A stretch of 11,317 bases of DNA, taken from contig JBDSTZ010000083.1 in the NCBI GenBank assembly GCA_039927975.1, forward strand, positions 1 to 11,317, written 5' to 3'. Of this stretch, positions 1 through 6,267 are shown piece by piece. The notes under the pieces are model-generated. The model did no database searches. It saw only the letters and a list, made by a program, of their open reading frames with translations, and was not told the DNA's origin. Each line of letters begins with the position of its first letter. Within the stretch, counting starts at the first letter, position 1. This DNA comes from JBDSTZ01 sp039927975 (lineage in GTDB: Bacteria > Pseudomonadota > Gammaproteobacteria > Burkholderiales > Burkholderiaceae_D). The position numbers and the translations under genes are program-made.

Positions 1-197
1 AGGGTCGACTTGCCGGCCCCGTTTTCGCCGATCAGGGCCATCACTTCGCCGGCGCGGATGGTCAGCCCGACGTCGTTCAGGGCGATCACGCCGGCGAAAC
101 GCTTGCAGATCCCGGTCAGTTTCAGCACCGGAGCGCCGTTCGGCGCCGCGGCCGGCGAGGCCACCGCGTGCAGGGGAGAAGTTGGCGCTTGATTCAT
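1..197 (-). CDS. rhaT: Sugar (rhamnose) ABC transporter ATP-binding protein, N-terminal fragment
   Basis: Only the first 65 codons and part of the 66th are inside the window; the gene continues past position 1. The start is the ATG at 197-195. After a proline/alanine-rich lead of about 25 residues comes a typical sugar-ABC ATPase beginning (VLKLTGICKRFAGVIAL), then a complete Walker A motif GENGAGKST at residues 57-65. In the family (RbsA/XylG/RhaT type) two fused ATPase domains energise sugar import at the inner membrane. Assignment to rhamnose rests on the upstream rhaR-rhaS genes, the same order as the Rhizobium rhaRSTPQUK operon. This RhaT is not the E. coli proton symporter of the same name. 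The Shine-Dalgarno is weak (GAAG, about 7 nt before the ATG) and lies inside an inverted repeat. The permeases and kinase expected after it are not visible. Confidence 0.88.
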   Translation of the reverse strand, partial: MNQAPTSPLHAVASPAAAPNGAPVLKLTGICKRFAGVIALNDVGLTIRAGEVMALIGENGAGKST

Positions 198-200
198 ACA

Positions 201-261
201 GGCTTCACAAACATATTGTTATTAAATGAAAAAACCGTTTCACAGAAATGCATGTGAAGCC
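201..261 (-). promoter_or_regulatory. Inverted repeat in the rhaT leader able to occlude its ribosome-binding site
   Basis: GGCTTCACA at 201-209 and TGTGAAGCC at 253-261 are perfect 9-bp inverted arms. In the minus-strand transcript the second arm ends 3 nt before the rhaT start codon and contains its only Shine-Dalgarno-like GAAG. The upstream arm can instead pair with an internal arm at 239-244 (6 bp, 8-nt loop), which is followed after 4 nt by a run of six U (minus strand 234-229), so two mutually exclusive foldings are possible. The 43-nt loop is strikingly AT-rich. The regulatory role is inference. Confidence 0.4.
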
Positions 262-292
262 GGTCTCCAGGTTGTGTTCAAGTTGACTTAAG

Positions 293-316
293 AACCGTCT
301 TCGCGGGAAGGCGGTT
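293..316. repeat. 10-bp-stem hairpin in the rhaS-rhaT gap
   Basis: The 24 bases form a stem of 10 pairs (one G-U) closing a 4-nt loop (GCGG). Imperfect direct repeats of about 14 bp flank it (TTCAAGTTGACTTA at about 277-290 and TTCAAGTTCACTTC at 317-330). No T-run follows on either strand, so it is not a classical terminator. It may slow 3'-5' decay of the rhaS message or be a remnant of a dispersed element. Confidence 0.5.
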
Positions 317-375
317 TTCAAGTTCACTTCAAATCCATCGTGCGCGCTCAGGGACCCTCTAGCCTCAGCACATTC

Positions 376-401
376 GTCGTTCCCGCGAAGGCGGGAACCC
401 A
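376..401 (-). repeat. REP-like dispersed palindromic repeat, copy 1
   Basis: The core GTTCCCGC-GAAG-GCGGGAAC (379-398) is a perfect 8-bp stem with a 4-nt loop, flanked by GTC and CCCA. It is the common 'TTCCCGCnnnnGCGGGAA' element that yields the tell-tale spurious peptides GSRLRGND or VIPAQAGIH in proteobacterial intergenic regions. It matches the reverse complement of copy 2 at 22 of 26 positions. It lies 82 nt downstream of the rhaS stop. Confidence 0.8.
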
Positions 402-425
402 TATCACCGCAGTGCTAAAGTGGTA

Positions 426-451
426 TGGATTCCCGCCTGTGCGGGAATGAC
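426..451 (+). repeat. REP-like dispersed palindromic repeat, copy 2 (inverted to copy 1)
   Basis: The core ATTCCCGC-CTGT-GCGGGAAT (429-448) is a perfect 8-bp stem with a 4-nt loop, bordered by TGG and GAC. It is inverted relative to copy 1 across a 24-nt spacer, so each copy folds alone and the pair can also fold together (22 of 26 matches). This is a BIME-like arrangement just 3' of rhaS. Such pairs between the binding-protein gene and the rest of an ABC operon (as with REP sequences in malE-malF) are known to stabilise the upstream message; that role here is inference. Confidence 0.8.
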
Positions 452-482
452 GCTTGATGTCACGGCCTTCCAGCCAGGGGCA

Positions 483-1487
483 TCAGAAAATCTTCGAGAA
501 CTTGTCCACGTTATCTTTGTTATACGTGAACGGCGCACCCAGCGCGGCTTCGCCGTTCGCATCGATCGCGATGGTGCCCATGCGGCCGACCGAAACTTTG
601 CCACCCGCCTCGGTACCCGGCGTCTTCTTCACGAACTCGTTGGCCGCAAACGTCGCCGCATACCCGAGATCGATTGGATTCCAGATCGCGAATTCACGCA
701 CCGCGCCGCTCTTGACGTGGCCAGCCATCTCCGATGGCAAACCGAGCCCGGTGACAAACACCTTGCCAACCATCTTCTCGTCGACCACGGCCTTGCTGGC
801 CGCCACGATACCAACGGTGGTCGGCGCAATGATCGCCTTCAGGTTCGGATTGGCGCGCAGCAGGCCGATCGCTTCACGGTAGCTCTTGTCCGACTGGTCG
901 TCGCCATACACCGTGGCCACCAGCTTGATCTTCGAGAATTCCGGCTTTTCCAGCACCGACTTCATCACGCCGATCCAGATGTTCTGGTTGGTCGCCTGAG
1001 CCGAAGCCGACAGGATCGCCACTTCGCCGGCGCCGCCGATGGCATCCGACGCCATCTGGATCTGCTTCAAACCGATCAGATCGGCATTCGACGGATTCAA
1101 TTGCATCAAACGGCCTTCCTTGGCCAGGCCGCTGTCGAACGACAGTACCTTGATACCGCGCTGCATCGCCTTCTTGGTGATCGGCACCAGTGCATTCGGA
1201 TCATTGGCCGAAATGACGATCGCGTCGACCTTCTGGCTAATCAGCGAATTGATGATCTCGATCTGGCCTTCCGCGCTTGGCGTGGTGGGACCGGTGTAGA
1301 TAATCTCGACGTTGCCGATTTCCTTGGCCGCTTCTTCCGCGCCGTTGTGGGCCGCGTCGAAAAAGCCGTTGCCGAGGTTTTTCACAACCATCGCGATTTT
1401 GACTTTTTCATTCTTTTTTTCGCAACCAGCCAGGCCGCCGATCAGGCTGACGGTCAGAAGCGCGATCAGTATTTTTTTAATTCTCAA
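483..1487 (-). CDS. rhaS: Rhamnose ABC transporter substrate-binding protein (predicted lipoprotein)
   Basis: 334 residues of the Peripla_BP_4 / ribose-binding-like fold. It captures rhamnose outside the inner membrane for the RhaT-energised transporter. Residues 1-21 are a signal peptide with lipobox LAG-Cys22, followed by EKKNEK and the first beta strand VKIAMVVKNLGNGFFDAA. Typical later segments are QKVDAIVISANDPNAL, KVLSFDSGL and VFVTGLGLPSEM. The length is normal for RhaS-type binding proteins. The start is TTG at 1487-1485, supported by GGAGA at 1499-1495 (about 7-8 nt before it) and by the signal peptide; no in-frame ATG lies nearby. The start overlaps the rhaR stop as TTGA, implying translational coupling. 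It is distinct from the E. coli AraC-type activator also called RhaS. A lipid-anchored binding protein is uncommon in Gram-negatives. Rhamnose specificity is inferred from context and overall resemblance. Confidence 0.9.
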   Translation of the reverse strand: MRIKKILIALLTVSLIGGLAGCEKKNEKVKIAMVVKNLGNGFFDAAHNGAEEAAKEIGNVEIIYTGPTTPSAEGQIEIINSLISQKVDAIVISANDPNALVPITKKAMQRGIKVLSFDSGLAKEGRLMQLNPSNADLIGLKQIQMASDAIGGAGEVAILSASAQATNQNIWIGVMKSVLEKPEFSKIKLVATVYGDDQSDKSYREAIGLLRANPNLKAIIAPTTVGIVAASKAVVDEKMVGKVFVTGLGLPSEMAGHVKSGAVREFAIWNPIDLGYAATFAANEFVKKTPGTEAGGKVSVGRMGTIAIDANGEAALGAPFTYNKDNVDKFSKIF

Positions 1488-2350
1488 TGCGATGTCTCCG
1501 ATTGGAAGAGGCCTGCCGACTGGATGTCGAAAGCCGGGTTGAAATGGGTTGAACTGTCTTGCGGCGGTACCGCTTCCGGCGCCACCGTGATCACTTTGAC
1601 GCCCGATTGCTCAAGCAGCTGCACTGCGCTGTCGGTCGCATTGGTGTCGGTGATCACGCATGATACGCGGTTCAGTCCGCACAAAATCAGCCCGGCTTTC
1701 TTGGCGAACTTGGAGCTGTCGGCCAGCACGATCAATTCCTCGGTCTGGCTGATCAGGCGCTTCTCGGCCTGGATCAGCAGCGGATCGGCTTCCATCAAGC
1801 CCAGCAGCGACAGGCCGTACACGCTCATGAACATCTTGGCCGCGTAGTGGTGCTGCGTGATGTCGTTGTCGAACGGGCTCAGGATCACGTTCTGCTCGCG
1901 GTAGACCTTGCCGCCCGGCAGAATGATCTCGTTCTCGCTCGACACCAGCAGGCGTTCGGCCATCAGGAAGGAGTTGGTGAGGATCTTGAGTTGCTTGTCG
2001 ACCAGGAACTCGGCCATCATGAAGGTCGTCGTGCCGCCATTGATGATGATCGTTTCGCCATCCACGCACAGCGAAGCGGCGTGGCGCGCGATGGCGCGCT
2101 TGCGTTCGGCGAAGCATTGGATATTGTTTTGAAAGGTTTCGCTGGACAGCGCGAAGGAACGTTTTTTCTGCAGCAGGTTTTCAGCGCCGCCCCGTGTGCG
2201 GGTGAGAAGATTGCGGGCGGCTAGCCAACTGATGTCGCGCCGAACCGTAGCGGGGGATGCACTGAGCCATTCGACGAGTTGCTGGACTGTCGCCACGTTG
2301 TGTTCGGCGAGCAATTTCAGCAAACGTTTGCGACGTTTGTGATTTACCAT
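1484..2350 (-). CDS. rhaR: DeoR-family transcriptional regulator of rhamnose genes
   Basis: 288 residues. The N-terminal DeoR helix-turn-helix covers about residues 5-55, with the family signature RRKRLLKLLAEH...ATVRRDISWL and the RTRGGA segment closing the wing. The C-terminal DeoRC sugar-phosphate sensor (about 75-235) shows IINGGTTTF (102-110), LPGGKVYRE (144-152), EADPLLIQAEK (187-197), the conserved VLADSSKF (208-215) and CVITD (231-235). DeoR-family proteins are normally repressors released by a phosphorylated sugar; rhamnulose-1-phosphate would fit but is inferred. The ATG at 2350 is chosen because GGAGA lies just upstream (2362-2358) and it places the HTH normally. A longer in-frame ORF from 2392 would add 14 unconserved residues. 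It is first in the rhaRS(T) transcription unit and divergent from rhaD, as in Rhizobium. It probably controls both promoters in 2428-2597. It is not the AraC-type RhaR of E. coli. Confidence 0.92.
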   Translation of the reverse strand: MVNHKRRKRLLKLLAEHNVATVQQLVEWLSASPATVRRDISWLAARNLLTRTRGGAENLLQKKRSFALSSETFQNNIQCFAERKRAIARHAASLCVDGETIIINGGTTTFMMAEFLVDKQLKILTNSFLMAERLLVSSENEIILPGGKVYREQNVILSPFDNDITQHHYAAKMFMSVYGLSLLGLMEADPLLIQAEKRLISQTEELIVLADSSKFAKKAGLILCGLNRVSCVITDTNATDSAVQLLEQSGVKVITVAPEAVPPQDSSTHFNPAFDIQSAGLFQSETSH

Positions 2351-2427
2351 ATCTATCTCCGTGTGCCGTCTGTGTGTTCTTGCGGCTTGCATAGGCCGAT
2401 TCAGGGTGGATCGCCTTGTCGAGCTAA

Positions 2428-2456
2428 AGACTAATCATTCTCCTGCACAGCGTCAA
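2428..2456 (-). promoter_or_regulatory. Candidate sigma70 promoter of rhaRS(T)
   Basis: On the minus strand, TTGACG (2456-2451, 5 of 6 to consensus) is followed by 17 bp and TAGTCT (2433-2428, 3 of 6). The start of transcription would fall near 2421, giving a leader of about 70 nt before the rhaR ATG. A GATTGACG stretch and an ATGATTAG box overlap the -35 and -10, so RhaR could autorepress here. The -10 is weak and the call is predictive. Confidence 0.42.
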
Positions 2457-2475
2457 TCAGATAGTGATCAAGCTG

Positions 2476-2486
2476 TTGATTATTTC
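2476..2486 (+). promoter_or_regulatory. Candidate RhaR operator box 1 (TTGATTATTTC)
   Basis: An 11-bp sequence identical to box 3 at 2554-2564. It lies 20 bp upstream of the rhaR -35 and about 90 bp upstream of the rhaD -35. AATCA on the left (2455-2459) forms an inverted half-site with its TTGATT. Binding by RhaR is inferred from repetition and position only. Confidence 0.45.
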
Positions 2487-2527
2487 CTGCGCGCGCAACA
2501 CTAAGGTGCGCGTTTCGCTCAACCGGA

Positions 2528-2536
2528 TGATTATTC
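2528..2536 (+). promoter_or_regulatory. Candidate RhaR operator box 2 (TGATTATTC)
   Basis: It shares the TGATTATT core with boxes 1 and 3 in the same orientation. It starts 51 bp after box 1 and 27 bp before box 3 when the cores are aligned. DeoR-family regulators often use several spaced sites and DNA looping; that use here is inference. Confidence 0.4.
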
Positions 2537-2553
2537 AGTCCTCGGTCACCATC

Positions 2554-2564
2554 TTGATTATTTC
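2554..2564 (+). promoter_or_regulatory. Candidate RhaR operator box 3 (TTGATTATTTC)
   Basis: It is identical to box 1 over 11 bp and ends 4 bp before the perfect -35 hexamer of the rhaD promoter. Protein bound here would contact or block RNA polymerase. A weaker related core, TGATTG, lies in the rhaD promoter spacer at 2576-2581. Confidence 0.45.
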
Positions 2565-2568
2565 TGTG

Positions 2569-2597
2569 TTGACAGTGATTGCGCCGTGGATTCTACT
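2569..2597 (+). promoter_or_regulatory. Candidate sigma70 promoter of rhaD-rhaI
   Basis: A perfect -35 TTGACA (2569-2574), an ideal 17-bp spacer and a TCTACT -10 (2592-2597, 4 of 6 to consensus). The predicted start near 2604 leaves about 130 nt of leader before rhaD. It is the best promoter match in the window and is adjacent to operator box 3, consistent with regulated expression of the catabolic genes. Confidence 0.6.
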
Positions 2598-2736
2598 TGT
2601 TGCGTTTGCCGCGCCGCGTGCAGTTTGTCGCGGACACTGATCGAAGTAGTGCGCAATTTGCATGGTTGTAGTGCGCCTTGCACCACGAGCGCTTTGATCA
2701 AGGCTCAAAGATTTCACATTCAAACTCGGAGACTGT

Positions 2737-4842
2737 ATGACCGCATCGACTCAAACTTCCAAAGAACCGATCAAATCGCTATGGGATGACGCCTACGCCG
2801 CCACCCTGAGCGAGCCGGAACTGCTGCTGTATCGTTCCAACCTGCTCGGTTCCGACCTGCGCATCACCAACTTCGGCGGCGGCAACACGTCGGCCAAGGT
2901 GATGATGGCCGATCCCCTCGACGGCCAGCAAGTCGAAGTGCTGTGGGTAAAAGGCTCGGGCGGCGACCTGGGTTCCATCAAGCTGGACGGCTTCTCGACG
3001 CTCTACATGAGCAAGCTGCAAGCCCTCAAGGGCCGCTATCGCGGTCTGGCGCTGGAAGACGAAATGGTCGCCTACCTGCCGCATTGCACCTTCAACCTGA
3101 ACCCGCGCGCCGCCAGTATCGACACCCCGCTGCACGCCTACATCGACCGCAAGCACGTCGACCACATGCACCCGGACGCTTGCATCGCGATCGCCGCCTG
3201 CAAGAACAGCCGCGCGCTGACCGAAAAGATTTTTGAAGGCGAACTGGGCTGGTTGCCATGGCAGCGTCCAGGCTACGACCTCGGCCTGAAACTGGAAGAA
3301 GTGTCGAAAGCCAATCCTGCACTCAAGGGCATCATCCTCGAAGGTCACGGCCTGTTCACCTGGGGCGACACCGCCAAGTCCTGCTACGAAGTCACGCTGG
3401 CCATCATCAAGCGCTCGGAAGAGTGGATCGCCGCCAACAGCAAGCAGCCATCGTTCGGTGGCGTCAAGCACACCGCGCTGCCGGCCGCCGACCGCGCCGC
3501 CTTCGCCGCCAAGCTGATGCCTCTGCTGCGCGGCAAGATCAGCAAGGACGAGTACAAACTGGGCGACTTCAACGACAGCGACGTCGTGCTCGAATTCGTC
3601 AACAGCAACGACCTCGACGCCCTGGCCGCGCTCGGCACTTCCTGCCCCGACCACTTCCTGCGCACCAAGATCCGTCCTTTCGTGGTCGCCTTCGACCCGG
3701 CCAACCCTGACTTCGACAGCGTTGTCGCCGGTCTCGACGAGGCCCTGGCCGCTTACCGCGCCGAGTACGTCGCCTACCACGCACGCTGCAAGAACGACAA
3801 GAGCCCGGCCGTCCGCGACGCCAACCCGATCATCTACCTGATCCCTGGCGTGGGCATGCTCTCCTTCGCCAAGGACAAGGCCACCGCGCGTATCGCCGGC
3901 GAGTTCTACGTCAACGCCATCAACGTGATGCGCGGCGCCAACGGCGTCGACACCTACGTCGGCCTGCCGGAACAGGAAGCCTTCGACATCGAATACTGGC
4001 TGCTCGAAGAAGCCAAGCTGCAGCGCATGCCAAAACCGAAATCGCTGGCCGGCCGCATCGCGCTGGTGACCGGCGGCGCCGGTGGCATCGGCCAGGCCGT
4101 GGCCCGTCAACTGCTGCAGGAAGGCGCTTGCGTCATGCTGACCGATATCGACCAGGAAGCCCTCGACAGCGCCTACAACGGCCTGGTGAAGGTCGCCGGC
4201 AAGGACGCCCTGTCGACCGTGCGCGCCAACATCACCAGCGAAGCGGACGTCGAGTCCATCCTGGCTGACACCGCCCTGCGTTTCGGCGGCGTCGACCTGT
4301 TGATCTCGAACGCCGGCATCGCCTCCTCGGCGCCGCTGGAAGACACCACGCTGGAAATCTGGCAGCGTAACCAGGACATCCTGGTCACCGGCTACTTCCT
4401 GGTCTCGCGCGCTGCCTTCCGCATCATGAAGCAGCAGGACCTGGGCGGCTCGATGGTCTTCGTGGCCAGCAAAAACGGCCTGGTCGCATCGGCCGGCGCA
4501 TCGGCTTACTGCACCGCCAAGGCTGCCGAAATCCACCTGGCACGCTGCATCGCCCTCGAAGGCGCCAACCACGGCATCCGCGTCAACGTCGTCAACCCGG
4601 ACGCAGTCATCCGCGGTTCGCGCATCTGGGACGGCAAGTGGAAGGAAGAGCGCGCCCAATCGAACAAGATCGAATCGGACGACGTCGAAGAGTTCTACCG
4701 CAAGCGCAGCATGCTCAAACTGAGCGTTCTGCCGGAAGACATCGCCGAAGCCGTGTACTTCCTGGCCAGCGACAAGTCGGCCAAGAGCACCGGTAACATC
4801 ATCAACGTCGATGCCGGCAACGCTGCCGCCTTCACGCGCTGA
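2737..4842 (+). CDS. rhaD: Bifunctional rhamnulose-1-phosphate aldolase / L-lactaldehyde dehydrogenase
   Basis: 701 residues, two fused cytoplasmic enzymes. The class II aldolase domain (about 1-430) splits L-rhamnulose-1-phosphate into DHAP and L-lactaldehyde. It shows the zinc-site His cluster H140-V-D-H143-M-H145 and EGHGLFTWG with H204. The short-chain dehydrogenase domain (about 436-701) oxidises lactaldehyde to L-lactate with NAD. It has the Rossmann motif TGGAGGIG (445-452), SNAG, catalytic Ser578, and YxxxK as Tyr591/Lys595. This fusion is known as RhaD in Rhizobium and RhaEW/YuxG in Bacillus. The start is supported by GGAGA at 2728-2732 (4 nt before the ATG). It is first in the rhaDI unit, divergent from rhaR. 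The E. coli aldolase, also RhaD, is a separate single-domain protein. All key residues seem present. Confidence 0.95.
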   Translation: MTASTQTSKEPIKSLWDDAYAATLSEPELLLYRSNLLGSDLRITNFGGGNTSAKVMMADPLDGQQVEVLWVKGSGGDLGSIKLDGFSTLYMSKLQALKGRYRGLALEDEMVAYLPHCTFNLNPRAASIDTPLHAYIDRKHVDHMHPDACIAIAACKNSRALTEKIFEGELGWLPWQRPGYDLGLKLEEVSKANPALKGIILEGHGLFTWGDTAKSCYEVTLAIIKRSEEWIAANSKQPSFGGVKHTALPAADRAAFAAKLMPLLRGKISKDEYKLGDFNDSDVVLEFVNSNDLDALAALGTSCPDHFLRTKIRPFVVAFDPANPDFDSVVAGLDEALAAYRAEYVAYHARCKNDKSPAVRDANPIIYLIPGVGMLSFAKDKATARIAGEFYVNAINVMRGANGVDTYVGLPEQEAFDIEYWLLEEAKLQRMPKPKSLAGRIALVTGGAGGIGQAVARQLLQEGACVMLTDIDQEALDSAYNGLVKVAGKDALSTVRANITSEADVESILADTALRFGGVDLLISNAGIASSAPLEDTTLEIWQRNQDILVTGYFLVSRAAFRIMKQQDLGGSMVFVASKNGLVASAGASAYCTAKAAEIHLARCIALEGANHGIRVNVVNPDAVIRGSRIWDGKWKEERAQSNKIESDDVEEFYRKRSMLKLSVLPEDIAEAVYFLASDKSAKSTGNIINVDAGNAAAFTR

Positions 4843-4886
4843 TCGATCGCTGAGCGTCACAACACATAGCAGTCAGTAGTACGACA

Positions 4887-4917
4887 TGGCAGCGGGCGCG
4901 CAAGCGTCACGCTGCCA
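4887..4917 (+). other. Intercistronic hairpin between rhaD and rhaI
   Basis: TGGCAGCG (4887-4894) and CGCTGCCA (4910-4917) form a perfect 8-bp stem. Inside it CGC/GCG (4897-4899 / 4904-4906) closes a GCAA tetraloop of the stable GNRA class. The structure sits 6 nt before the rhaI Shine-Dalgarno within the 93-bp gap. There is no T-run, so it is unlikely to terminate. It may mark an mRNA processing or stability element. Confidence 0.4.
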
Positions 4918-4935
4918 ATTCACAGGAGACCCATC

Positions 4936-6231
4936 ATGAGCAAACCCATCGACGCCGGCCAGATCGCCGAACATAACGCCAAGGCCAAGGCCAACCTCGA
5001 CGCCGACTACGCCGCCCTCGGCGGCATGCTGTCGCGCCGCGGCATCGACATCGAAAAACTGACCGCGCTGGCGCAGACCTTCGCCGTCGCCCTGCCAAGC
5101 TGGGGCCTCGGCACCGGCGGCACCCGCTTCGCCCGCTTCCCCGGCACCGGCGAGCCGCGCAACGTATTCGAAAAGCTGGACGACTGCGCCGTGGTGCACC
5201 AGCTGACCAACGCCACCCCGACCGTCTCGCTGCACTTCCCATGGGATAAGCCGACGGATGTGAAGGAACTGCGCGAATTCGCCAGCGCCCGCAACCTCGG
5301 TTTCGACACCGTCAACTCGAACACCTTCCAGGACCAGGTCGGCCAGGCCCACACCTACAAGTACGGCAGCCTGACCGCGCAAAGCGCCGAAGCGCGTGCC
5401 CAAGCGGTGGCCCACAACGTCGAATGCATCGAACTGGGCAAGGCGCTCGGCTCGAAAGCGCTGACCGTGTGGGTTGGCGACGGCGCCAACTTCCCCGGCC
5501 AGAACAACCTGCGCGCGACTCTCGAGCGCTACCTCGACAGCATGAAGGGCATCTACAAAGAGCTGCCTGAAGACTGGAACGTCTACATCGAGCACAAGCT
5601 GTTCGAGCCGGCCTTCTACGCCACGACCATCGCCGACTGGGGCACCAGCTTCGCCTGCGCCCAGACCCTGGGACCGAAGGCCAAGTGCCTGATCGACTTG
5701 GGCCACCACGCGCCGAACACCAACATCGAAATGATCGTCGCTCGCCTGGCCCAGTTCGGTAAACTCGGCGGCTTCCACTTCAACGACAGCACGTACGGCG
5801 ACGACGACCTCGATTCGGGTTCGATCAATCCGTTCCAGCTGTTCCTGGTCTTCAACGAGCTGGCCGACGTCGCCGAGCGCGATGGCGCCGACTTCAAGCC
5901 TTCGTACATGCTCGACCAGTCGCACAACGTGACCGATCCGATCGAAAGCCTGATGAACAGCGCCGTCGAAGTGCAGCGCGCCTTCATCCAGTCGGCCCTG
6001 GTCGACCGCGCCGCGCTGGCCCAGTACCAGCGCGAAAACGACGTGCTGCAATCGGCCGCTTCGCTCAAGCACGCCTACCGCACCGACGTCAGCGCGATCC
6101 TCGCGATGGCCCGCGTGCGCGCCGGCGCCGCCGCCGATCCGGTTGCCGCCTACCGTTCGACCGGCTACCGCGCCAAGGCTGGCGTGGCACGTCCGCCGAA
6201 GGCCGGCGCCAGCAGCAGCGGCATCGTCTGA
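4936..6231 (+). CDS. rhaI: L-rhamnose isomerase (P. stutzeri / Rhizobium type)
   Basis: 431 residues, cytoplasmic, converting L-rhamnose to L-rhamnulose. It is a xylose-isomerase-like TIM barrel with a two-metal site. The visible ligand candidates are E219 (IEHK), D254 and H257 (IDLGHH), H281 (GFHFND), D289 and D291 (YGDDDL) and D327 (MLDQSH). From memory, these numbers are the same as the Mn-ligands described for the 430-residue Pseudomonas stutzeri rhamnose isomerase, so the two proteins are probably colinear. AGGAGA at 4924-4929, 6 nt before the ATG, fixes the start. It lies 93 bp after rhaD on the same strand and is probably co-transcribed. E. coli RhaA is only distantly related. The last 30-odd residues are Ala/Gly-rich and low in complexity (RAKAGVARPPKAGASSS). 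Confidence 0.95.
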   Translation: MSKPIDAGQIAEHNAKAKANLDADYAALGGMLSRRGIDIEKLTALAQTFAVALPSWGLGTGGTRFARFPGTGEPRNVFEKLDDCAVVHQLTNATPTVSLHFPWDKPTDVKELREFASARNLGFDTVNSNTFQDQVGQAHTYKYGSLTAQSAEARAQAVAHNVECIELGKALGSKALTVWVGDGANFPGQNNLRATLERYLDSMKGIYKELPEDWNVYIEHKLFEPAFYATTIADWGTSFACAQTLGPKAKCLIDLGHHAPNTNIEMIVARLAQFGKLGGFHFNDSTYGDDDLDSGSINPFQLFLVFNELADVAERDGADFKPSYMLDQSHNVTDPIESLMNSAVEVQRAFIQSALVDRAALAQYQRENDVLQSAASLKHAYRTDVSAILAMARVRAGAAADPVAAYRSTGYRAKAGVARPPKAGASSSGIV

Positions 6232-6267
6232 TCGACCGAAGACACGTTTAGCATCAAGCAGTATCAC

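Larger units (their letters stand above)
2351..2736. other. Divergent control region between rhaR and rhaD
   Basis: A 386-bp gene-free stretch. It is less GC-rich than the genes. It holds face-to-face sigma70-like promoters, several TGATTATT-like boxes, a small inverted repeat CGCGCA/TGCGCG (2492-2497 / 2507-2512), and about 130 nt of rhaD leader. The leader carries a TTGATCAA palindrome near 2693-2700 but no recognised riboswitch. No small gene is supported; the ORFs at 2535-2723 (minus) and 2586-2789 (plus) lack credible start sites or family features. Confidence 0.75.

Noticed and set aside
239..258. TTCACA-N8-TGTGAA as a CRP site
   Set aside because: CRP sites are TGTGA-N6-TCACA. Here the half-sites face the opposite way with the wrong spacing, so it is better read as part of an RNA-level inverted repeat.
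376..451. CRISPR-like array
   Set aside because: There are only two inverted repeats with one 24-nt gap. Each is a palindromic REP unit, and no cas genes are present.
420..1847. 475-codon plus-strand frame starting in the REP-like repeat
   Set aside because: Antisense to rhaS and rhaR. Its first residues (IPACAGMT) are the translation of the dispersed repeat.
2308..2392. Longer RhaR start at 2392
   Set aside because: The extra 14 residues are not family-like, and the GGAGA ribosome site sits in front of the ATG at 2350.
2779..4860. 693-codon open frame antisense to rhaD
   Set aside because: It mirrors the codon phase of a GC-rich gene. The product is Val/Gly/Asp/Gln-rich low-complexity without family features, while the sense strand encodes clear aldolase and dehydrogenase motifs.
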